Source: CAYVFC01 sp964450715 (GTDB lineage: Bacteria > Myxococcota_A > Polyangia > Polyangiales > JAFGIB01). Taken from it: a stretch of 64,000 bases of DNA. How positions within the stretch are numbered: the first letter of the stretch is position 1; the number at the start of each line of letters is the position of its first letter. This document shows, piece after piece, positions 8,601 through 16,386 of this stretch. Both the position numbers and the translations under genes were made by a program. Under the pieces are notes generated by a model. The model was not told the DNA's origin and searched no databases. It saw nothing but the letters and a program-made list of their open reading frames with translations. Location of the stretch: assembly GCA_964450715.1 (NCBI GenBank), contig CAYVFC010000030.1, forward strand, positions 1 through 64,000, written 5' to 3'.

Positions 8601-10003
8601 GCAACCTGACCGGTTCCTGGTCCCTGCAGCGCCCTCAGGGCCAGCTTCCGCTGGACGAGCCGCGCACCAACGCCGGATTCACGCGCATCGAGGACTTCAT
8701 CTATCTCACGGGAGGCCACGACGGCACCAACGGTCCCAACGGCACCAACGGGGCGACCAACACGGCCTACCGCGCCCAGGTTCTGGATCCGCTGGCCGGC
8801 CCGGAGATACTCGATCTGGACGCGCTTTTAGGCGCCGACGACGGCAGCACGGGCCTGGAGGGCGGCCTCTGGTTCTACCGGGTGGCGGCCATGTTCCCCT
8901 CGAACGACCCGAGCAATCCCGGGGGCGAGTCCATGTCGGGCGAGGTGCTCAACGTGCAGCTACCCGACCTGGGCGTGCTCAACCCAGGGGATCTACACCA
9001 GATCGAGCTCACGCTGCAGTGGCAGCCCGTGGCCGGGGCCGGGGGCTACCGCGTGTACCGTTCGCCGACGGTGAACGGAAGCGTGGATGATCTGCAGCTG
9101 CTGACCGAGATCAGCTGCGGGGCGGCCGCCGATACTTGCGTGTGCGACGTCAACATCTCGTGCACCAATGGCAACCCCATCCTGCTGGACGACGGCCTGA
9201 CGGTCGAGGATCCGGCCCGGTCCCCGCTTCCCGAGGGCTCGCTCGGCGTCTGGCACACTACCGGCGCCATGCAGGCGGCGCGAGAGGGCCACGTGACCGT
9301 GGCCATGAAGCACCCAAACCAGGGCAGCTATCCCGGCGTCTGGTATCTCTACGCCTTTGGCGGCCGCGATGACCAGGATCCGGTCAACACCCTTTCGAGC
9401 TACGAGTGGGCACAGGTCACGGTCAATCCGGACGGCAGCCAGACCGTGGGCGCCTGGACCATCGGCAACACGGCCCTGGAATCCGCCAAGGCGGACCTGG
9501 TGGCCTGGGTGGTGGACGCCGATGACACGCCCGATGTCTACATCAATCCCACCAGCCCCAACGGCGAGATCTACGTCTTTCTGGGCACGGGCTACGACGC
9601 GAGCGGCACCGACATCATCGAGATCGAGTCGGGACGGCTGGACCTCGACAGCACGGACGGGCACCTGCTGGTCGCCACCGGCGACGGCACGCTGGACGAC
9701 GAGCTTCCCAACGGCGGCATCTCGCGCGCGGGCTCCTGCACGGGCGACGCCGGCGGCTGGCTCAACCTGTTTGGCGGCGAGACCAGCCCGACGGGCAACC
9801 CGGTCGGCGACGAGGCCAACCTGATCGAGCACAACGCCGGCGGCCCGGACACCACCAGCTCCTGGTCAGCTCCCGGAGGCGGCGCGCTGAGCACGGCGCG
9901 CAGCTTCTGCGCCACCGCCCAGGAGAGCGCCTTCTACTTCACCGCGGGCGGCCGCACCGCAGCGCTGGCCGCCACCAGCTCGGTGGAGAAGACGGTACAG
10001 TGA
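5639..10003 (+). CDS. Giant DUF4215-repeat lipoprotein with TIG-like and Kelch-like regions
   Basis: A 1454-residue predicted outer-surface lipoprotein. The GTG start leads into a hydrophobic signal and the lipobox IAPGC followed by an Asp-rich tether. Twelve DUF4215 repeats follow (CDDGN...), to about residue 430. The middle third contains several immunoglobulin-like TIG/IPT-type units (for example ISDVQPENI..GTTLTITGSNL and ITAVTPASLTF..LEISGMNF). The last third has Kelch-like segments (YLYAIGGDDG, FIYLTGGHDG, WYLYAFGGRDD, FYFTAGGRT) and a fibronectin-III-like stretch near LTLQWQPVAGAGGYRVYRS. It sits 15 bases after the C-type-lectin lipoprotein, so the two are likely co-transcribed. A single Cys-rich tract at GAAADTCVCDV sits between Kelch blades. 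Function is unknown; adhesion or matrix binding is an inference. Confidence 0.85.
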   Translation: MTFTKKDAAIRIGPGWVALAAVLLLGPIAPGCGDDDDDHDAREEEAPQRLGEKRCGDGKLDQGEQCDDGNRLNNDGCLSTCVEARCGDGIVQQGVEQCDDANFDDHDACLNSCQLAVCGDGVVQLGVEACDDGNQQDGDDCRTDCALATCGDGVVQGEEECDDGNRVQSDGCLSNCLTAVCGDGIVQQGAEQCDDGNADDHDGCLSSCQQAVCGDGIVQQGVEQCDDGDPDDPGCSDDCTLPSCGDGVLQPPEQCDDGNARDDDGCLSTCVRPRCGDGIRRAGVEQCDDGNQQDGDGCSADCTLPSCGDRQLQNPEKCDDGNGDNTDACLSTCEPASCGDGLLWRGVEQCDDGNLSDGDACLGDCTPASCGDGHLWAGMEVCDDGNRSNTDGCLNDCTAARCGDGFVKPDTEQCDDRNNDNTDGCLIDCREHDLCGDFTISAVIPPVTCSTTPTPPDTLELRGNSFLVVNDVYPTVMYGDVETTVQSAGECTPVYGVYEKVSACASLVIDVPVGGMAEGIYRITVTNPVTLPCSTSTLFSVVPPPVISDVQPENICSDIPGTTLTITGSNLAPGQSVIVDDPDDGEPAIEADTVVAGDGGTDLQATFDEGIPDGLYDVTVVAGDCSATAPDALLVDPTPVVFFVDPPVVYNDIALEITIFTAGLKETADTVELIPEVGDPIELVPIGGPRPNRILVTVPGSGAVPPGDYAVRVTSDVGCVGELPGGVTLTDTLTAGGLSVAPGYASPTQTTAVTAGSSAWFENGLRLYLNPTSGGTATAMRAIELKSTSQLTAVVPDGLTSDVYDLIAVKPSGDVDVLYSAITVTVTEPPIITAVTPASLTFNDPAASLEISGMNFDDSSTDAVSLALICQPPPSGPPAVTVTAVTSDTVTATANTGGIAGGSVCVVELTNTAEGASFAYSAISVRNSSGNLNGWSDVTAMNEARRALALIAARPTLTSRYLYAIGGDDGTPAGAKASVESIGVDVYGNLTGSWSLQRPQGQLPLDEPRTNAGFTRIEDFIYLTGGHDGTNGPNGTNGATNTAYRAQVLDPLAGPEILDLDALLGADDGSTGLEGGLWFYRVAAMFPSNDPSNPGGESMSGEVLNVQLPDLGVLNPGDLHQIELTLQWQPVAGAGGYRVYRSPTVNGSVDDLQLLTEISCGAAADTCVCDVNISCTNGNPILLDDGLTVEDPARSPLPEGSLGVWHTTGAMQAAREGHVTVAMKHPNQGSYPGVWYLYAFGGRDDQDPVNTLSSYEWAQVTVNPDGSQTVGAWTIGNTALESAKADLVAWVVDADDTPDVYINPTSPNGEIYVFLGTGYDASGTDIIEIESGRLDLDSTDGHLLVATGDGTLDDELPNGGISRAGSCTGDAGGWLNLFGGETSPTGNPVGDEANLIEHNAGGPDTTSSWSAPGGGALSTARSFCATAQESAFYFTAGGRTAALAATSSVEKTVQ

Positions 10004-10007
10004 TCTA

Positions 10008-10033
10008 GGGAGGGGGCAAGCCCCTCCCCTACG
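10008..10033. repeat. Palindromic repeat between convergent genes
   Basis: GGGAGGGGGCAAGCCCCTCCC begins five bases after the upstream stop codon and lies 19 bases from the stop of the convergent gene. It can fold on either strand and may serve as a bidirectional 3' hairpin, although no U-tract follows. Confidence 0.75.
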
Positions 10034-10051
10034 GGATAAAAGCTACAGACG

Positions 10052-12718
10052 TCAAGGCGCTTCCCAGGCGCCGATGTCCGGCGCGCTGCCGTTGTAGTCG
10101 CCCGGCTCGGCCCGGTTTAGATCGAGGCCCGGGATGACGACCGCCTGGTCGATCAGGGTGCTGTCGCTGCGCAGTCTGAGATCGAGGCCGGCCGGGTCCA
10201 CGTAAAGGGGATCGTCCGTCATGCTATCGGCGCCCAGGCCGGAGCAACCGCTGCAGGTCCCCGAGACATTCAGGTAGTAGTCGTTGTAGTCGTGGACCAG
10301 GAAGTAACTCTCGTTGGCATTGAGCCCCCAGCCGCCGTTCTGGCTCATGATGTTGTTGCGGAAATCGATGCCGCCGGTGCCCGGGCCGATGTTCACCCCG
10401 TCGGTGGTGTTGTCGTGGATCGTGTTGTGCACGACTACCGAGTCGTCGGCCAAATTGACGATGAAGATCCCGATGCCGGAATTCTGGTAGACGGTATTGC
10501 CCCTGGCAGTCGATCCGGCCGCTCCCCCGGCCAGAAAGATCCCCCCGTTCCCGTTGTGGTGGAAGCGGTTGAACTCCACTATATTGGCGCCCGCCACCTG
10601 GATGCCCCAACCGGTGTTATAGGCCACCTCGTTGTCCGGGCCGAAGAAGCTGCCGCTTCCGGCCATGAAGATCCCCTCATCGCCATTGTCGTGGATGTAG
10701 CAGCGGGCGACCCGGTTGTTGTTTCCGGTCACGAACTGCACCGGGTACCCATTGCAGTTGAATATTTCGAACCCGTAGAACCGGGTATCGCTGGCATTGA
10801 ACTGGACACAGGCCTCGTTGGGGTTGGTAGCCGAGCCGTCGAGCGCCGCTCCGTCCCCGATCACGTCCAGACCGCTGGCATCGGTCGAGTTGGGCAAGGC
10901 ATCCGCGATTGCAATCACGTATCCCGAGGGCACGAAAACGGTTTGCCTGCCCGGCTGGGTGTTGGCGTAGAGGATGGCTTCCTGCAGCGACAGGCCGGTC
11001 CCGCCCGGGCTCGACGGGGTGGCGCCGCTGTCCTGCTCCGCGAGCTCGGTGGTGACGGTTATCAGGTCGGTGCTCGATGCCACGATCACCTCGAAGGTGG
11101 CATAGCCGCGCAGCCCGCCCGAGTCCTGCACGATCAGGGTCACGGTGTGGGCGCCCTCGCCCGAAAAGGTGTGGCTCGAGGTCACGCCCTGGTCGTCGGT
11201 CACCCCGTCGTTATCCCAGTCCCAGAGATAGGTGAGCAGAGCGCCGTCCTCGTGATCGGTGCTGCCGTCCGCGTCTGCCTGAAATGTCGTGGCCGTGGTC
11301 CCGGCCGGCGGATCGACATAGATGGCCGCGATGGGCGGCGTGTTGGCGACGATACCGCACGAAGAATCGTCGCCGTCGGTCAACCCGTCGCAGTCGTTGT
11401 CGATCGCGTCCAGGCAGTTGCCGCTGGGCTCGTTCTCGTTCACCGCCCCCCCGTACGGGTCGCAGGTGTCCGTCGGCGTACCATTGCCGCAGATCAAGTT
11501 ACCCGTGTTGCCCTCGCACGCCCCCACGCCGCAGCTGGTCGGCGTGGACGCGTAATCCTCGTCCGTGCTGCCGTCGCAATCGTCGTCTATACCATCGCAG
11601 GTCGGATCGTCGTCGGCCGGCAACGAGCCCTCGATGCAGGTATCCTCGATCGTTCCGTTCAGACAGGCCAGCTCGCCCGTCGCCGCGCACGCCCCCACAC
11701 CGCAGCTGGTCGGCGTGGACACGTAGTCCTCGTCCGTCTCGCCGTCGCAGTCGTCGTCCACTCCATTACAGCTCGCGTCATCCGCGGCAGCGCCCTGCAA
11801 GGGATCGCAGTTGTCCTCGGTCACACCGTCGGCACATATGATCTCGCCCGTGTTGCCCTGGCACGCGCCCACACCGCAGCTGGTCGCCACCGGCCCGTAG
11901 TCCTCGTCCGTCTCGCCATCGCAGTCGTCGTCCACCCCGTCGCAGGTCGGGTCGTCCGAGGCCGGCTCCCCCGCGCTGCAGCTTTCCACCAGCTCACCGT
12001 CAACGCAGTCCAGCTCCCCCGCCGCGGTGCAGGCGCCCTGGCCGCAGGACGTTGCCGTGGCCTCGAAATCCTCGTCCGTCTCGCCGTCGCAGTCGTCGTC
12101 CACACCGTCGCAGCTTGGGTCGTCTAGGGCGGCGCCCTCGAACGGATCGCAGGTGTCCTCGGTCACACCGTCGGCACAGGCGACCTCGCCCGCGTTGCCC
12201 GCACATGCTCCTTCACCGCAGCTGGCCGGTGTGGACGCGTAGTCCTCGTCCGTTTCCCCGTCGCAGTCGTCGTCCACACCGTCGCAGGTCGCATCGTCCG
12301 GCGCCACGTTTTCCGGATCGCAGCCGCCCGTGAATACGGGCGGCAACACCTCGAACGCGTCTGGCAGCACCCCTTCCCTGCCCGCGGGGTCCTGTACCAC
12401 CAGATCGTGCCTCCCCTCGGGCAGCGTGCCCGGTACCACCGCGGTAAGCGTGTGGAAGTCCACGTAGGTGACCTCTTCCAGGCCCACCTCGCCCAGCCTG
12501 GCGGTGAAGGTATCGCGCAGGTAAGAGCGCTCCCGGTCCACGTAGCTCGCCTGGACCTCCAGGTAAAAGTCGCTGCCCCGGATGGTGATCTCCGTGCGCT
12601 CCCCCTCCGGTGCCGACCCGGGCTGTACGCTCTCGGGCCGCGGCGCACGCGCCTCGATCAGGGAGCAGCCGGCCGAAACCAGCGTGACCAGGGCCAGCAA
12701 ACCGTTCGCGAACCGCAT
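10052..12718 (-). CDS. MopE-repeat / PKD / beta-helix lipoprotein (paralog 1)
   Basis: An 888-residue predicted surface lipoprotein. Start ATG at 12718 gives a short signal with the lipobox VSAGC. Order of domains: an IPT/TIG-like unit (PESVQPGSAPEG..ITIRGSDF), six MopE-type metal-binding repeats with the core DGVDDDCDGETDED and a seventh variant CLDAIDNDCDGLTDG, a PKD domain (TYLWDWDNDG..SHTFSGEGAHTVTL), a CSLREA-like motif (GLSLQEAILYAN), and a right-handed parallel beta-helix with many NxI/GIxI turns (RVARCYIHDN, FNRFHHNGNGGIF). The DxDxDG cores suggest calcium binding. It is a tandem paralog of the gene at 13087-15408, which has three fewer MopE repeats. A 190-base MITE separates its start from the ancestral upstream sequence. 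Exact role unknown. Confidence 0.85.
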   Translation of the reverse strand: MRFANGLLALVTLVSAGCSLIEARAPRPESVQPGSAPEGERTEITIRGSDFYLEVQASYVDRERSYLRDTFTARLGEVGLEEVTYVDFHTLTAVVPGTLPEGRHDLVVQDPAGREGVLPDAFEVLPPVFTGGCDPENVAPDDATCDGVDDDCDGETDEDYASTPASCGEGACAGNAGEVACADGVTEDTCDPFEGAALDDPSCDGVDDDCDGETDEDFEATATSCGQGACTAAGELDCVDGELVESCSAGEPASDDPTCDGVDDDCDGETDEDYGPVATSCGVGACQGNTGEIICADGVTEDNCDPLQGAAADDASCNGVDDDCDGETDEDYVSTPTSCGVGACAATGELACLNGTIEDTCIEGSLPADDDPTCDGIDDDCDGSTDEDYASTPTSCGVGACEGNTGNLICGNGTPTDTCDPYGGAVNENEPSGNCLDAIDNDCDGLTDGDDSSCGIVANTPPIAAIYVDPPAGTTATTFQADADGSTDHEDGALLTYLWDWDNDGVTDDQGVTSSHTFSGEGAHTVTLIVQDSGGLRGYATFEVIVASSTDLITVTTELAEQDSGATPSSPGGTGLSLQEAILYANTQPGRQTVFVPSGYVIAIADALPNSTDASGLDVIGDGAALDGSATNPNEACVQFNASDTRFYGFEIFNCNGYPVQFVTGNNNRVARCYIHDNGDEGIFMAGSGSFFGPDNEVAYNTGWGIQVAGANIVEFNRFHHNGNGGIFLAGGAAGSTARGNTVYQNSGIGIFIVNLADDSVVVHNTIHDNTTDGVNIGPGTGGIDFRNNIMSQNGGWGLNANESYFLVHDYNDYYLNVSGTCSGCSGLGADSMTDDPLYVDPAGLDLRLRSDSTLIDQAVVIPGLDLNRAEPGDYNGSAPDIGAWEAP

Positions 12719-12730
12719 CGCCTCAGTATA

Positions 12731-12920
12731 CCTCAATGTTGCAAACAAACGTCGGCATAAAACCGCTTGCGCTCGCCCGAGAGCACGCGATCTGCGCGCG
12801 TGCTCGGTTCTTCTGGACCTCACATAGGGTGGACTATGCTGCGGCCCAGAATAACCTCCGCGCGCGCGCATCTCACGCACTCTCGGGCGTTTCTGCTCGA
12901 CGTTTTTTGCAACATTGAGG
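12731..12920. mobile_element. MITE-like element with 23-24 bp terminal inverted repeats and TATA duplication
   Basis: Ends CCTCAATGTTGCAAAC.. and ..TTTTGCAACATTGAGG are inverted repeats of 23-24 bases with one single-base indel. The element is flanked by TATA on both sides (12727-12730 and 12921-12924). The paralogous upstream region at 15410-15425 has a single TATA between the same flanks (AG-TATA-CCACGC), so it is the empty site. The 190-base interior encodes nothing convincing. The insertion lies 12 bases upstream of the ATG at 12718 and preserves a TATACT hexamer there. The rest of the gap to 13086 holds sequence shared with the paralog's upstream region and one palindromic repeat. Confidence 0.88.
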
Positions 12921-13041
12921 TATACCACGCGGCCGCTCGGGCGGCCGCAGCGCGGCCGTGACGGCTACCAAATCGATGGAGAAATCGTCCATCCCCGCGT
13001 TCGGGCGCGCCTAACAACCGCCCGACAAGGACGCGGGGAGA

Positions 13042-13068
13042 GGGGCGGGGGCAAGCCCCTCCCCTACG
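13042..13068. repeat. Palindromic repeat, GGGGAGGGGCTTGCCCC family
   Basis: GGGGCGGGGGCAAGCCCCTCCCC lies downstream of the 13087-15408 gene (minus strand) and corresponds in position to the copy at 10008-10033 downstream of its paralog, so the repeat may have been part of the duplicated unit. Confidence 0.7.
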
Positions 13069-13086
13069 GGTTAGAGGCTACAGACA

Positions 13087-15408
13087 TCAAGGAGCCTCCC
13101 ACGCCCCGATATCCGGCGCGCCGCCGTTGTGGTCACCCGGCTCGGCCCGGTTCAGATCCACGCCCGGGATGACGACCGCCTGGTCGATCAACGTGCTGTC
13201 GCCGCGCAGCCGGAAATCGAAGCCCACCGCGTCTACGTAGAGCGGCTCGTCCGAGAGGCTGTTGGACTCCGAGACCGTACAGCCGGAGCAGGTGCCCGAC
13301 GGGTTCAAATAATAGTCATTATAATCGTGGTAGAGGAAATACGACTCCATGGCAAATATACCATACAAGCCGTTCTGGCTCAGGATGTTGTTGCGGAAGT
13401 CGAGCCCGCTGCCGTTGGCCCCCACGAACACGCCGTTCTCGGCGTTGTCGTGAAGGGTGTTGTGTACGAGCACCACGTTACTGGCCAGTCCCGCGACAAA
13501 AACGCCTCCACCCCCGTTCTGAAACGAAGTATTTCCGACCAGGATCGCTCCAGAGCCTGCGTTGCCCACGAAAATGCCGTCCGACGCGTTACCGTATATC
13601 CGATTGAACTCCACGGTGCTGGCTCCGGACACGAAGACCCCCACGTCGGCGGTGCCGTATACGACGTTGTCCGGACCGAAGAAGCTGCCGCTACCGTTGA
13701 TGAAGACGGAGTTTGCGTTGTCATGAATCCTGCAGCGTGCGACCCGGTTGTTGGTCCCGGTGGTAAATTGCACCGCATACCCGCCGCAACCGCTGATATC
13801 CAGCCCGTAGATGCGGATGTTGCTGCTGCCGAGCTTGAGACAATCCTCGTTCGGGTTCATGCCAACGCCCACGATCGCCGCTCCGTCGCCCACGATATCC
13901 ATACCGCTCGCGTCCGTCGATTCGGGAAACTGGTCCGAGATATCGATCACGTACCCTGCGGGCACATAGATACTCTGCTTGCCCGCTTGGTCGTTGGCGT
14001 AGACGATAGCCTCCCGTAGCGACAGGCCGGTGCCGCCGGGGCTGGCCGGCGTGGCGGCGTCGTCTTCCTCGTCGAGCTCGGTGGTGACCGTTATCAGGTC
14101 AACGCTCGGCACCACGATCACCTCGAAGGTGGCGTAGCCGCGCAGCCCGCCCGTATCCTCCACGATCAGGGTAACGGTATGCGCACCCTGGCTGGAAAAG
14201 GTGTGGCTCGAGGTCAGACCCTCGTCGTCCGTCACCCCGTCGTCATCCCAGTCCCAGAGATAGATAAGTGAAAGAGCGTCGTCCTCGTGATCGGTGCTGC
14301 CGTCCGCGTCTGCCTGGAATGTCACGGCCGTGGTCCCGGCCGGAGGATCGACATAGATGGCCGCGATGGGCGGCGTGTTGGCGACAACCCCGCAGGAGGG
14401 ATCGTCGCCATCGGTCAGCCCGTCGCAATCGTTGTCGGCCGCGTCCAGGCAGTTACCGCTCGGCTGGTTCTCGTTCACCACCCCCTGGAAGGGATCGCAG
14501 GTGTCGTGCTCCAAGCCGTCGCTGCAGACGAGGTTCCCGGTGCTACCCGCGCACTCGCCCGCGCCGCAGCTGGTCGGCGTGGGCGTGTACTCCTCGTCCG
14601 TGCTGCCGTCGCAGTCGTCGTCCAAACCATCGCAGCTCGTGTCGCCCGGGGCCGGGTCGCCCGCGCTGCAGCTGTTCACCAGCTCTCCATCGACGCAGTC
14701 CAGCTCCCCCTCGGCGGCACAGCCGCCCTGGCCGCAGGTCGTTGCCGCGGCCTCGAAGTCCTCGTCCGTTTCCCCGTCGCAGTCGTCGTCCACTCCGTCG
14801 CAGGTCGTGTCGTCGAAGGCTGCACCGCCGAACGGATCGCAACTATCCTCGGTCACGCCGTCGGCACAGGCGACCTCGCCCGTGTTGCCCTCGCACGCTC
14901 CCACACCGCAGCTGGTCGGCGTGGAGGCGTAGTCCTCGTCCGTTTCCCCGTCGCAGTCGTCGTCCACGCCGTCGCAGGTCGCATCATCCGGCGCGGCGTT
15001 TTCCGGGTCGCAGTCGCCCGTGTGTGCGGGCGGCAACACCTCGAACGCGTCCCTCAATACCCCCTTACGGCCCTCGGGATCCTGCACCACCAGATCGTGC
15101 GCTCCCTCCGGCAGTGTCTCCGGAACCACCGCGGTAAGCGTGTTGAAGTCTACGTAGGTGACCTCTTCCAGGTCCACCTCTCCCAGCCGGGCGGTGAAGG
15201 TGTCATACAGGTAAGACCGCTCCCGGTCCACGTAGCTCGCCTGCACTTGCAGGAAGAAGTCGCTGCCCCGGATGGTGACCCCGGTGCGCTCCCCCTCCCG
15301 GGCCGAGCCGGGCTGTACGCTCTCGGGCCGCGGCGCCCGCGCTTGGCTCAGGGCGCAGCCGGCTGAAAGTAGGGTGACCAGGGCCAGCAAATGGGTCGCG
15401 AAGCGCAT
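13087..15408 (-). CDS. MopE-repeat / PKD / beta-helix lipoprotein (paralog 2)
   Basis: A 773-residue predicted surface lipoprotein, tandem paralog of the gene at 10052-12718. Start ATG at 15408 gives the lipobox LSAGC. Domains follow the same order: IPT/TIG-like unit, MopE-type repeats (three with the core DDDCDGxTDE plus the closing variant CLDAADNDCDGLTDG), PKD domain (IYLWDWDDDG..SHTFSSQGAHTVTL), a clear CSLREA motif (GLSLREAIVYAN) and a right-handed beta-helix (RVARCRIHDN, VFVSGASTVEFNRIYGN). The 115-residue difference from paralog 1 equals three MopE repeats of about 38 residues. A TATACT hexamer lies only six bases before the ATG, raising the possibility of a leaderless message. The upstream block is shared with paralog 1 apart from the MITE there. 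Confidence 0.85.
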   Translation of the reverse strand: MRFATHLLALVTLLSAGCALSQARAPRPESVQPGSAREGERTGVTIRGSDFFLQVQASYVDRERSYLYDTFTARLGEVDLEEVTYVDFNTLTAVVPETLPEGAHDLVVQDPEGRKGVLRDAFEVLPPAHTGDCDPENAAPDDATCDGVDDDCDGETDEDYASTPTSCGVGACEGNTGEVACADGVTEDSCDPFGGAAFDDTTCDGVDDDCDGETDEDFEAAATTCGQGGCAAEGELDCVDGELVNSCSAGDPAPGDTSCDGLDDDCDGSTDEEYTPTPTSCGAGECAGSTGNLVCSDGLEHDTCDPFQGVVNENQPSGNCLDAADNDCDGLTDGDDPSCGVVANTPPIAAIYVDPPAGTTAVTFQADADGSTDHEDDALSLIYLWDWDDDGVTDDEGLTSSHTFSSQGAHTVTLIVEDTGGLRGYATFEVIVVPSVDLITVTTELDEEDDAATPASPGGTGLSLREAIVYANDQAGKQSIYVPAGYVIDISDQFPESTDASGMDIVGDGAAIVGVGMNPNEDCLKLGSSNIRIYGLDISGCGGYAVQFTTGTNNRVARCRIHDNANSVFINGSGSFFGPDNVVYGTADVGVFVSGASTVEFNRIYGNASDGIFVGNAGSGAILVGNTSFQNGGGGVFVAGLASNVVLVHNTLHDNAENGVFVGANGSGLDFRNNILSQNGLYGIFAMESYFLYHDYNDYYLNPSGTCSGCTVSESNSLSDEPLYVDAVGFDFRLRGDSTLIDQAVVIPGVDLNRAEPGDHNGGAPDIGAWEAP

Positions 15409-15532
15409 CGCGTTAGTATACCACGCAGGTGCGCGGGCGACCGCGGCGCGGCCGTGGCGGCTACCAAATCGGTGCAGTGGAGAAATCTTCCATCCCCCCG
15501 TAGGGGTGGGCCTGGCGACCGCTCGATTGCGG

Positions 15533-15557
15533 AAGGGGGCGAGCCCCTCCCCTACGG
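15533..15557. repeat. Palindromic repeat, GGGGAGGGGCTTGCCCC family
   Basis: AAGGGGGCGAGCCCCTCCCC lies upstream of the paralog-2 lipoprotein and next to the truncated end of the nucleotidyltransferase remnant. The stretch 15409-15718 otherwise holds the paralog-2 upstream region and that remnant; no intact gene. Confidence 0.65.
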
Positions 15558-15570
15558 CGCTCTCACATTC

Positions 15571-15648
15571 CCCGTAGGGGCCGACGACTACGTATTCAGC
15601 CTCTGCCTCGTTGAGTGCGGACAACATGTCGAGGAAGTCGCGGTTCAT
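15571..15648 (-). pseudogene. 5' remnant of a nucleotidyltransferase-like gene
   Basis: An ATG at 15648 opens a 26-residue stretch, MNRDFLDMLSALNEAEAEYV followed by VVGPYG, that matches the usual N-terminus of small nucleotidyltransferase-fold proteins (pattern ..LNEAGAEYLVVGAYA..) often found as antitoxin-like or DUF6036-type genes. After the glycine-rich turn the similarity stops and the frame runs into a palindromic repeat about 15 bases further on. The rest of the gene is missing, so this is a decayed fragment. The identification rests on memory of the family's N-terminal pattern. Confidence 0.5.
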
Positions 15649-15718
15649 TCCAGACACCACCATAAGGGGATAGAAATGCAACCTATTCCAAGGTACAGCC
15701 ACGATCCACGGTTCCGCC

Positions 15719-16354
15719 ATGCTCCGCATCGCCTGCATCAGCGACACCCACGACCTGCACCGCCGGGTGGAGATCCCCGGGTGCGACCTGCTGGTGCACG
15801 CCGGGGACCTGACCGGCATGGGGGCGCTTTCCGGGCTGGTCGACTTCGACCACTGGTGCGCCGGGCTGCCGCTCGACCGCTCGCGCATCCTGGTCTGCGC
15901 CGGCAACCACGACTTCTGCCTGGAAGAGCGCCCCGGGGAGGCAGAGGCGTTGCTGAAGAACTGCACCTATCTACGCGACCGGGCGGTCGTGATAGACGGT
16001 ATAAAGTTCTACGCCAGCCCCTGGCAGCCGCGCTTCTTCGACTGGGCCTTCAACCTGGACCGCGGCGGCGAACAGCTGCGGCGGGTGTGGGCCCAGATCC
16101 CCGACGACACCCGGGTGCTCATCACCCACGGGCCGCCGCACGGGCTGTGCGACGTCAATGCCGAGGGCGAGCATATCGGCTGCGAGCTGTTGCTTCAGCG
16201 CATCGCGCAGGTGAGGCCGACCCTGCACGTCTGCGGTCACATCCACGAGGCCTACGGCAGCGCGCGGGCGGACTGCGGCACCCTGGTGGTCAACGCCTCG
16301 ATCTGCGATCTGGCCTACGAGCCGGTGAACCCGCCGGTGCTGTTCGAGCTGTAA
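15719..16354 (+). CDS. Calcineurin-like metallophosphoesterase
   Basis: A 211-residue cytoplasmic phosphoesterase of the UPF0046-like branch. All metal-binding motifs are present in order: SDTH (Asp9, His11), HAGDLTG, AGNHDFC, ITHGPPHG and CGHIHEAYG. No signal peptide. The ATG at 15719 is the first residue before the conserved LRIACISDTH strand, which fixes the start. It is followed after 32 bases by an alpha/beta hydrolase on the same strand, so the two may be co-transcribed. Substrate cannot be told from sequence; relatives act on phosphodiesters or phosphomonoesters. Confidence 0.9.
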   Translation: MLRIACISDTHDLHRRVEIPGCDLLVHAGDLTGMGALSGLVDFDHWCAGLPLDRSRILVCAGNHDFCLEERPGEAEALLKNCTYLRDRAVVIDGIKFYASPWQPRFFDWAFNLDRGGEQLRRVWAQIPDDTRVLITHGPPHGLCDVNAEGEHIGCELLLQRIAQVRPTLHVCGHIHEAYGSARADCGTLVVNASICDLAYEPVNPPVLFEL

Positions 16355-16386
16355 CGGGGGGCGATTTTCGGAGAGAGGAGAAACCG

